A DNA stretch of 64,000 bases from Haliscomenobacter sp. (lineage in GTDB: Bacteria > Bacteroidota > Bacteroidia > Chitinophagales > Saprospiraceae), in assembly GCF_016718685.1 (NCBI RefSeq), contig NZ_JADKCX010000001.1, positions 151,164-215,163 of the forward strand, written 5' to 3'. The translations under genes and the position numbers were made by a program. Below, piece by piece: positions 56,206-64,000 of this stretch. The first letter of the stretch is position 1. The number at the start of each line of letters is the position of its first letter. The notes beneath the pieces were generated by a model that worked only from the letters and a program-made list of their open reading frames with translations, was not told where the DNA came from and searched no databases.

Positions 56206-57645
56206 TTATTTTTCCCCCACAAAAACATAAGGGCTATTGCCTGGAGAACCTGTACATAGCGCATCGGCATCCCATCGTCCAGCCGTTTTTTCCCACTTAC
56301 AGGTACTGGTATTGCACTTGAAGCTGAGGTTGTCCCACCAAACCCGGTTGCATTTTGGGAAAACGTATTTGTTGTGGGCACCAGCCGGGATGTTGATGGT
56401 TTGGCCACTGCTGCCACCCGGTAGTCGGAACTCCACCCAAGTATGGTCGCTCACACTGCGAAAGGTTTGAGCGGCACAAGCGCAAGACGGATTGTTGATG
56501 GAACCCGCTGATTTTTTCGACCATAAAATAGAATAAATAGGACTCTTGCTACTCGCTCCAATGGCACTATACATCACTTTTGAGGTATACAAATCGATTT
56601 GGAGGGCGACATTGCGACCAGGATCCTGGAGGTAGACCGACCAATCGTCGCGCCCAACTTCGTTGAAGCTAAAACGGGCGGTACCCAGTAAATCGCGTTC
56701 CAGCCATTTGCCCGAAGCGTCTCTGGCTAAAGTACCCCGGCCTTCGGCGCCGTTGTGGAATTCGATCATTTCTACATTGCGGCCATTGGCACTTTGGCTG
56801 GCCTGGCCACTCGTGAGCCGGAGGTAACGCAGGGGGGCTGGGCGATCGCCTCTAAAGGCCAAACAACTCACCGAATAAGTAGAATCCAGCAGCATTTTTT
56901 TCTCTTCTTTGGCCAGAGGATACTCATACAAGGTGCGGAATTTATCGGTTTGTTGCATCAACAAACTGGGGAGTGTGCCCATGTCGATATTCAACTTAGC
57001 CAGGCAATTTTTAGTATCCAAGGAGTGCATGAGGCCAAAGGCATGCCCCAGTTCATGAGACCAACCTGCCAGCTCGGTAGCCAACATATGGGGCCGATTG
57101 ATGAAGATGTCGTAGGTGCTGTTCCAGAAACTTCCCGTCATTTTTAATACTCCACCCCAGCCGCCAGCATCACCCGCCGTGCCTTCCAGAACGGAAACCA
57201 CTATGTTGCGGTTGTTGAGGAATTCTTGGCCTAAGTTGGTTTTAATGAAGTTGTAGTTGTTGTTCCAGTCAACGGCATCTGTCACACTGTAGTTTGAACG
57301 CAAGACACTGACTTCCGGATCAAATTCAAAAGTAACTCCCAGCATCTTCAAATAATGGCTTTGCATGATGGCCAAAATTGCCGCGATGGCTTCTTTTGCC
57401 CTGGGTTTTTCCACTTGTCCAGCGGGGACAATGTAGAGGCCTTTCACCCGCAGACTGGTCGCCACGATGGGACTGTGGAGTTGGTGCACGGTGGGCGTTT
57501 CATCTGCCGCATAGCTGCTGGAAGCATTGTTCATGAACAAACTGCTTTGCAGATCCTGTGGTTCAGTGGGTTGAAGAGATAAGTTTTGGGCATTCAAACT
57601 GGCAAAGCCCAAAATAGCCAGCACGATTAATTGGAAATTTTTCAT
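56206..57645 (-). CDS. Secreted metzincin-type zinc metalloprotease
   Basis: A 479-residue protein with signal peptide MKNFQLIVLAILGFASLNAQ. The zinc motif WSHELGHAFGLMHS (HExxHxxGxxH) near residues 195-208 and the later LPSLLMQQTDKF Met-turn-like region place it with metzincins. Residues ~265-400 are a beta-rich module (LRLTSGQASQSANGRNVEMIEFHNG). The last ~70 residues hold several cysteine pairs (CACAAQTF, CNRVWWDNLSFKCNTSTCKW). No T9SS domain is obvious. Downstream of the tectonin-like gene on the same strand. Confidence 0.8.
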   Translation of the reverse strand: MKNFQLIVLAILGFASLNAQNLSLQPTEPQDLQSSLFMNNASSSYAADETPTVHQLHSPIVATSLRVKGLYIVPAGQVEKPRAKEAIAAILAIMQSHYLKMLGVTFEFDPEVSVLRSNYSVTDAVDWNNNYNFIKTNLGQEFLNNRNIVVSVLEGTAGDAGGWGGVLKMTGSFWNSTYDIFINRPHMLATELAGWSHELGHAFGLMHSLDTKNCLAKLNIDMGTLPSLLMQQTDKFRTLYEYPLAKEEKKMLLDSTYSVSCLAFRGDRPAPLRYLRLTSGQASQSANGRNVEMIEFHNGAEGRGTLARDASGKWLERDLLGTARFSFNEVGRDDWSVYLQDPGRNVALQIDLYTSKVMYSAIGASSKSPIYSILWSKKSAGSINNPSCACAAQTFRSVSDHTWVEFRLPGGSSGQTINIPAGAHNKYVFPKCNRVWWDNLSFKCNTSTCKWEKTAGRWDADALCTGSPGNSPYVFVGEK

Positions 57646-57677
57646 ATTGGATTTTAACTGTTTTTAGGATAAAAAAT

Positions 57678-59241
57678 TCAAAAACAATTCATACTCCCCC
57701 ATTCAGTGGAAAAAATAGTCCCCCATACTTTGTAGCATTGTTTCAAATCCGCTGCACTGGCAAACTTGACTTCCATACCGAGCGGGTCGATGCAGGATAC
57801 CCCTTCCACTTTCAAAACGATGTTTTTTGCTGAACTTGGAATGTCGTATTGCTTGGAACTACCCAGCGCGATTTGGTCGTTTTTGAGCACATTTCCAGCC
57901 GCATCGGTATAGGTTAGCGCAATCGTGGCCACATACCCCGCTTCATTAAATACCATCAAAGAGCCATTCTTAGGCGCAGCAGGGGTCAGCACAATGGCAT
58001 CTTTTTCAATCAGGCCAAATGTTATCGGAATCAATTTTAAGTTATTGTCGATGGCATAACCAGCATTATCCGCATATGCAACAGCACTTAAAAAATAACC
58101 ATTGGCCACGGATACCCAGGATTTACCTGCATTTACTGTCGATTTAAGGTTCCCTTGATCGTCGATGCCAATGCCCAGATCAAAGCTTTTGGCACTGATG
58201 CTTTTCATTTTTCCGGGAACCTGGCTCCAAGTGCTACCTGCATTATTGGTACGCCACATATTGCCACTATTGAGGGCCCAAGCGGTAGTTCCATTCACTG
58301 CCGAGATGCTTTGCGCCACGCCACTCACTTTTGACCAGGTAAAGCCAGCATCCAGGGTTCGATAAATTTCCATCTTGTCATTGACGCCCCAGGCAATCTT
58401 GTCGTCCACCCCGGATATTTGTTTCAGCAGACCGGAGGTGGTTCTCCAGGTAATGCCTCCATCCAGGCTCAGCTCAATTTTTCCCTCAAAGTTGATGCCC
58501 CAGGCAGTCGTATTGTTTATTGCAGAAACGTACGCCAATTTTTTATTCAGATCATTCCAGGTTTTGCCCGCATCCATGGATTTGGAAAGATACCCCGCAA
58601 TATTGATGCGCCAGATGATTTGCTTCAGGGGGGCGGAGATTTGATCCGGGAAGGTACCACTGCCCATCGCGCCCAGGATTTCGGGAGCTGTAGTGTTGGG
58701 TGAGCTGGTAGTGGAAATAGAAGAAGACCGATAAATCTGCCATTGGGCACTCAGCCAGCCGGGTTGAACTGCGCCCATTTCTAAGGCTCCGGTCTCCGTA
58801 TGCAAATAAAGGCTCCGCCATTTGTTCTTGATGCGCACCAGGTTGGTTCCGGCTATGGGTTCCATTACCCACATGGCGCTCAACCAGCCGGGGCCTGCGG
58901 CGCCTACTGCTGGAAATTTGGCATCAGTCTCCGCGTGCAGATAGGCTCCACTGGCCCACATGTTTGAGGCGCACATCGGTGCTGTTGGCAATTTTTTCGA
59001 CTGTCCAAACTGCTTTTTCACCTTGTGGCCCTAATCCCGTTTTCCCGGCATCCGCCTGGATATAGCTTTTTCGCCAGAAGTTCTGGATTTCAGCGGTTTC
59101 TTGTGCCGTTAGCTGCTGTGCAGCAATCAGGAGGCCACAAATGAGCAACAACTTGGGGTACACGGCGATAAAACCACGCCAGGTTTGCTTTATTGATTCG
59201 ATCGCCGGGTCTGCCGTGCGTTTTTTTGTTAGCTGTTTCAC
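57678..59241 (-). pseudogene. Secreted lectin/tectonin-repeat protein, one-base frameshift
   Basis: Frames 58924-59241 and 57678-59021 make one ~515-residue protein. After an export segment (YPKLLLICGLLIAAQQLTAQ) come three ~45-residue units with W-x-x-x-Y-[LI]-x-[AT]-[ED] and GWLSAxW wording (SGAYLHAETDAKFPAVGAAG; RSLYLHTETGALEMGAVQPGWL). These are followed by five to six tectonin-like propeller blades (TAWGINFEGKIELSLDGGITW, IAWGVNDKMEIYRTLDAGFTW, TAWALNSGNMWRTNNAGSTW). Adding one T to the run at 58963-58965 gives the join RLKNMWASGAYLHAE. It probably binds glycans or lipopolysaccharide outside the cell. A module of the same kind is found at 63590-64000. Confidence 0.78.
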
Positions 59242-59357
59242 GTATATTGGTTTTGGTGGATGAATGAATTAGATGGTAGTGATGGGACAAAATTGATCAA
59301 AATCTGTAGGCCTTACAATCACCCTAAGCGGTGAAAAAGGTGGGTCCTTTTGTACCG

Positions 59358-59383
59358 AAAACTCACCCGGCCGGGTGAGTTTT
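59358..59383. promoter_or_regulatory. Perfect 26-base palindrome between divergent genes
   Basis: AAAACTCACCCGG followed directly by its complement CCGGGTGAGTTTT, then two more T. It lies 117 bases upstream of the tectonin-like gene and 43 bases upstream of the response regulator. It could be an operator or a stand-alone stem with a T-run. Confidence 0.6.
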
Positions 59384-59425
59384 TTATTCATCAAAAGCAC
59401 TTAACTTTACAGGAATTTATACCAC

Positions 59426-60067
59426 ATGAAAAAGACCAAAATCAGCATCATTGAAGACAATAAGGTTGTGCGTGAAAATGTATCCAAGTTCGTGGGGTTC
59501 CATGAAGAATTTGAACTGTGCCAGGTACATGGATCCGTAGAATCTTTCTTGCACGCGTTGAACATCAATCCTTCGCTCCAATCAGATATCTTGATTCTTG
59601 ACATCGGGCTACCCGGTTTGTCTGGGCTGGAAGCCATTCCCTTGATTTTGGAAAGATTGCCCCATCAGGACATCATCATGCTGACCACCTATGAAGAGGA
59701 AGACGTGATCCTCAAAGCCTTGTGCTCGGGAGCCTGTTCTTATATTTCCAAAAAAGCCAGTCTGGACGAAATTGTGGAGGCCTTGCGCATTGTGGCCAAC
59801 GGTGGTTCGTACATGTCGCCCTCCATCGCCCGCGAAATTGTCAATCACCTGATGGGTGGCAGGGTCAGCAAAGCCAGTATTCTTTCGGATCGACAAAAAG
59901 AGATTTTGGAAAAATTGGTGGATGGTAAGAGTTACGCCACGATTTCCAGTGAGTTGTTCATTTCCATCGAGACCGTGCGTTCACACGTCAAGAAGTTGTA
60001 CAAAGTCCTCCAAGTAAACAACAAAACCGAGGCGATTACGCAGTACATGAAGGGCTACATCAAATAG
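59426..60067 (+). CDS. Two-component response regulator, NarL/LuxR type
   Basis: A 213-residue regulator. The receiver domain has the acidic pair in ISIIEDNKVVRENV, the phosphoacceptor aspartate in DILILDIGLPGLSGLE and threonine/lysine positions MLTTYEEED and YISKKASLDEIV. The C-terminal LuxR helix-turn-helix is SDRQKEILEKLVDGKSYATISSELFISIETVRSHVKKLYKVL. The sensor kinase gene starts 57 bases later, a natural pair. A 26-base palindrome lies just upstream. Confidence 0.92.
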   Translation: MKKTKISIIEDNKVVRENVSKFVGFHEEFELCQVHGSVESFLHALNINPSLQSDILILDIGLPGLSGLEAIPLILERLPHQDIIMLTTYEEEDVILKALCSGACSYISKKASLDEIVEALRIVANGGSYMSPSIAREIVNHLMGGRVSKASILSDRQKEILEKLVDGKSYATISSELFISIETVRSHVKKLYKVLQVNNKTEAITQYMKGYIK

Positions 60068-60123
60068 CTAAGGCAAAATCATTATCTTGGGAGCTCGAAG
60101 CGTAATCATTTAAAGGCTGCTCT

Positions 60124-63100
60124 ATGATTTCCCAAAATCGATGCCATCATCACCTGTCCAGGTGTGTAAGGTTGTTGTGTATTTATTTTTGCTTGGGCTC
60201 GATGTTTTGTTGCAATCAGAATCACCCCAACGAAAATTTGCCCCACTTTTCCCCCGAGTTTATTCCGGCCAAAGGGCGTCTTGTCCCACAGGACAGCATC
60301 ATTCCGCCACAAACCGCCGCGGTCGGCCCCCTATTTATTGGCCCCAATTGTACGCCACTGGAAGTACCTGCCCATACCAACGTTCAGGCACTCGGTCGGC
60401 CTGAAAATAGACCAGCAAATTTGCCAATCAAAGTTGTACCTGGACAAAACGGTTTCACCCTGCCCAGCGTAAGCCCTGCGATCGATCAGCCAGTACCAAT
60501 GGGCATTCCCGAAACAAGTCTGGCCAAAGATGCCCACATCAGCGACCAGAACCCCGACAACTTTAGTTCTTTCAGCGTATTGCAGGGTTTAAAACACATC
60601 CAAACCACTTGTTTGCTGCTGGACCAGTTGGGCTGCTTGTGGATCGGCACCGATGGCGGCGGACTGAGCCGTTACGATGGCAAACAGTTCATCACCTATA
60701 CGGATCAAACGGGCTTGGGCGGCAACAGCATCAGCAGCATTTTTCAGGATAAAACGGGCAACATCTGGATCGGTTTTTGGAGTGGGGGCATCTCTAAATT
60801 CGATGGAAATTATTTCACCAATTACCATCTCGCTGAAGGATTTACCGATGCTCCAGTCATCAAAATCATCCAGGACAATGCAGAGAATGTATGGTTTTGT
60901 AGTTCCGGCGGATTATTCAAATACGATGGCAAAAACTTTGTTCACTATACCGAAAAACAGGGCTTACTCAACAATGATGTCCTTTGCGCACTGGAAGATA
61001 GAAAAGGGAATCTTTGGTTTGGTTCAGCGGCGGGATTGAGTAAATTTGATGGCCAAACTTTTCAGCATTATACCAACAAAAACGGACTCAAAGCCAATTA
61101 CATTTATGCCATTCGGGAAGACAAAAATGGGCTGCTTTGGCTCGGTTCCACCGGAGGGCTGGCGTCCACTTTTGACGGCACCACCTTTGCGCATTATCAG
61201 CTCAACGCGGATTTTATCATTACCAACATCATTCAGGACAAACATGAGAACATCTGGTTTGCCTCGGATGGAGCGGGTTTGCTGCGCTTAAATACCCGCT
61301 TGAATACCCTGACCCGATTCAGCGAAAAACAAGGTTTGAGCAATAATTTCATTTCGGATTTACTCGAAGACCCTACGGGTGCGATCTGGTGCAGTTCTCT
61401 GGGAGGAGGAGTGATCAAATATGCGGGCAATTCATTTTCGCATTTTACCGTGGAAGAAGGCCTCAGCAGCGACATTGTGTTCGATGTGCTGAATGACCGC
61501 AATGGCAAGATGTGGTTGGGCACACGTGGAGGTGGTTTGGTGCAACTGGATCGCAGTAAAAATACCTTTCATCATTATTCAACCAAAGATGGATTGGGGC
61601 ACATGCTGGACAACAACAGCGTGTTCAGCCTTTTAGAAGACCAGGAAGGGAATATTTGGTGCGGAACCTGGGGTGGGGGCGTTTCGAAATTCAATGGCAA
61701 AAATTTTGTCACTTATACTCAGGAGTCGGGCTTGTGTGGCAATGATATTCGTTGCATCTATCAAGATCGCAGTGGGGCCATTTGGTTTGGATCCTGGAAC
61801 AATGGGATTTCCCGACTTGACCCAACTGGGCAGTTTTTTACCAATTATACCACCAAAGAAGGACTGAGTCACAATGACGTTAAAAGCATCATCGAAGATC
61901 GGTGGGGTAATATCTGGGTTGGCACCAGAGGTGGAGGCCTCAACCAGCTTGACCAACAGCGCAAAAAAATCACCCATTTTACTACGCAGGAAGGATTCTT
62001 CAGCGATGATGTATCGGGCATTGTAGAAGATAAATCGGGTCAAATTTGGATCAGCAGTGTCGGCAATGGGCTGATTCGGTTGGATCAGACCCAGCGACAG
62101 TTCACCCGTTTTGGCGTAGCAGAAGGACTGATCAACAACAATATTTTGAGCTTGACCCTGGATGAACAGGACAACCTTTGGCTGGGTACCCGCGGTGGCT
62201 TGAGCAAGTTGTCCCAGACTGCCTTGAGGCAATTGGAAAAAGCGCAGCTTGCACAACCTGAAGCCTTGAAACAATCGCCAGTACTGTTCAAAAACTACGC
62301 CTACGAGGATGGTTTTTTAGGGGTATCCTGCTATTTGGGTGCCATTGGACAGGATGCGGGAGGCGACATTTGGGTGGGTGCAAGTGACCGACTTACGGTG
62401 TACCACCCAGATGGCGACAACCTTGAAGCTCAAGCCCCCAAGGTAGAGCTGAGCAACATCAGCTTGTTCAACGAATTAATCCCCTGGGCACTATTGGCGG
62501 GCAAAAAGGATACTTTTTTCAATCTGAGTAATGGCGTAAAAGTAGGTAAATTCAGGTTTGCCAGTTTACAACCCTGGAAAGGAGTTCCCGAACAATTGAG
62601 CCTGGCCCACCGCAACAATTTTCTCAATTTTCATTTTATTGGCATTGCCACCCAATCGCCTCTGAAAATGCGCTATCAATACAAATTGGAAGGCATTGAC
62701 GCCAATTGGAGTGGGCTAAGTGCCCTTACCGAAGTGCCTTATGGCAACCTACCCCCAGGAAATTACACGTTCAAGGTTCGGGCCATGAATGGAGACGGTT
62801 ACTGGAGCAAAACCTTGATGTACCCTTTTCACCATCCGTCCGCCCTGGTGGAAAACCTGGTGGGCCTATTTGCTTTATGCGGGAATTTTTGCAGCAGCTG
62901 TTTATGTTTTTATCCAATACCGTACCGCCCAGGCCATCCAAAAAGTAAAAGCCCTGGAAGCCATCCGCACCAAAATTTCCAGTGACTTACATGATGACGT
63001 CGGTTCCATTTTATCGGGCCTGGCCATGCAATCCCAAGTGATGGCCTACACCGCGCCAACTGAAATCAAAACGGCCCTCAACGAACTGAGTGACATGAGC

Positions 63101-63565
63101 CGCGATGCCATGGAACGCATGCGCGATGTTGTTTGGGTCATCGATTCCCGCAAGGACAAATACGAAAACCTGATTGACCGCATGCGCGTTTTTGCTGAAA
63201 AAAATCTGGGGGTCAAAAACATTGCCTACCACTTTGAAGTACGTGGCATTGACGGAAAAAAATTCATCAACCCCGAAAAACGCCAAAACATTTACCTGAT
63301 TTTTAAGGAGGCGATTGCCAATATTGTAAAACATTCGGATGGCACTCAGGTCAACATCGTTTTTGAACAAGAAAAAGGACATTTGCGCTTGGTGGTACAA
63401 GACAACGGAACACGTGAAGAACAAATGGTTTCCGATGGACTAGGCCTGAGCAATATGGCCATGCGGGCAAAAAATATGGGAGGTAGTTTGGATGCCGTAT
63501 ATGAAAATGGTTTCAGAGTAGAGTTAAACCTGGATCAAAATAAAAAAGCTGTCTCTGAAAATTGA
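60124..63565 (+). pseudogene. Sensor histidine kinase with a 14-blade two-component propeller, one-base frameshift
   Basis: Frames 60124-62985 and 62870-63565 join into ~1147 residues. After an N-terminal lipoprotein-like segment (YFCLGSMFCCNQN) there are 14 Reg_prop blades (for example LWIGTDGGGLSRYDG, IWIGFWSGGISKFDG, MWLGTRGGGLVQLDR), enough for two seven-blade propellers, then a Y_Y_Y domain (LKMRYQYKLEGIDANWSGLS), one membrane helix and a HisKA_3 core with SSDLHDDVGSILSG, FKEAIANIVKHS and SDGLGLSNMAMRAKNMGG. Removing one T at 62826-62829 restores PFTIRPPWWKTWWAYLLYAGI. There is no receiver or AraC part: output goes through the NarL-type gene upstream. The ligand is unknown, probably a glycan product. 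Confidence 0.9.
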
Positions 63566-63580
63566 TCCAGAGACAGCTTT
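63545..63580 (-). terminator. Terminator hairpin overlapping the kinase stop codon
   Basis: AAAGCTGTCTCTG pairs perfectly over 13 bases with CAGAGACAGCTTT around a 10-base loop that holds the kinase TGA. On the minus strand the stem runs into six T, so it ends the convergent lectin gene. It may also end the kinase transcript. Confidence 0.8.
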
Positions 63581-63589
63581 AAAGCCTAT

Positions 63590-64000
63590 TTATTGGACTG
63601 GAAGCACGAACCACCAAGTAGTGGCGGCGATATCTGTCAACGCCCCAAAGGCCAGTTTTCCATTGTCGAAATACACGTTTTGCCCCGTTCTCCACGGTTT
63701 TTGATCAGATAGGTCCCCGTTGAGGTGAGCTTAAGTTCCCAATGAGCACTCCAGGCACCATCATGAATTGGAGCCGTGGAAAGCTGGCCGGTTTCTACCT
63801 GGAGCCGCTGATCGGGTTTCAGGGTTTTGGATCCAGAAGTAGGAAGTACCCGGTACGGGAACAAGTTTCCACTGGGCGCTCCAAGCTCCATCGTGGATTT
63901 GATCAAGGCTGAGGGGCCTTTTTCGATGTTAATGCGCAGATTAGGATTCGCGATGTTGACAATGCGCACCAGTTTGTTGCTGAGTGCGTTTGCTGGCGTA
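63590..64000 (-). pseudogene. Lectin-like repeat protein, C-terminal part, three indels (5' end outside the window)
   Basis: The frame is open at base 64000. Reading with three one-base corrections (add G at 63913-63916, remove G at 63814-63816, add a base at 63694-63697) gives a continuous C-terminus of ~137 residues with two or three units: SLDQIHDGAWSAQWKLVPVPG, IQNPETDQRLQVETGQLSTA, PIHDGAWSAHWELKLTSTG, then IKNRWRTGQNVYFDNGKLA ending WWFVLPVQ. The units share G-x-WSA-x-W and IKN-x-W with the protein at 57678-59241. As written, the frame stops early at 63637. Probably an exported carbohydrate-binding protein. Confidence 0.7.

Overview
The window looks like a chromosome segment of a member of the Bacteroidota, most likely a Saprospiria-type bacterium (Haliscomenobacter/Lewinella style; inferred, not verified). 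The evidence is several secreted proteins with type IX secretion (T9SS) C-terminal domains, a CHU_C/gliding-type C-terminus, and promoters of the Bacteroidota form TTTG-N19..21-TAnnTTTG in front of a tRNA-Ala gene, rpsT and an ABC-transporter operon. There is a type III pantothenate kinase, and base composition is moderate. No phage, CRISPR array, insertion sequence or plasmid gene is visible.

Layout. 1-12.6 kb is a carbohydrate-use locus without SusC/SusD. It holds the end of a Dpp/Opp-type ABC ATPase, a cytosolic heparinase II/III-like protein, a Tat-exported enolase-superfamily protein, two secreted GH3 glycosidases, a LacI regulator, an HbpS/GlcG-like protein, a YghZ-type aldo/keto reductase and a secreted sugar isomerase-like TIM barrel. 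Two copies of a 35-bp element centred on the palindrome ACAACGTTGT, one before the enolase-like gene and one between the divergent LacI and HbpS genes, are the probable operators. 12.6-20.3 kb carries a secreted trypsin-like protease, an FKBP/SlyD isomerase and a RavA-ViaA pair with an ankyrin gene convergent between its two genes. 20.4-23.5 kb is a badly broken FG-GAP/SprB-repeat T9SS protein. 25.3-28.9 kb is an ABC importer whose binding protein is fused to an OmpA peptidoglycan-binding domain. 28.9-42.7 kb is mostly housekeeping: outer membrane protein, coaX, purH, lysC, tatC, ybaB/ebfC, sucA, rpsT. 42.7-49.8 kb holds AlkZ-like and DinB proteins, a GH63/MGH-like hydrolase, a YdjC-type deacetylase, a deoR-nagK-murQ peptidoglycan-recycling group and tRNA-Ala. 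49.9-64 kb has secreted proteins, a rhamnose pair (GH106 and rhaM), a metzincin protease, lectin/tectonin-like proteins and a two-component system with a 14-blade sensor.

Caution. At least ten genes, including the core TCA enzyme gene sucA, are interrupted by single-base indels, most of them in or next to homopolymer runs. In nearly every case moving one base rejoins two halves of one recognisable protein. I therefore read many of the apparent pseudogenes as consensus-sequence errors, with the FG-GAP gene as the least certain case. A run of 22 C at 15.6 kb fits the same view.

Other structure: several intergenic spacers hold long inverted repeats built from short tandem units of 7-9 bases, with different units at each site. 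Some sit where terminators would be expected.
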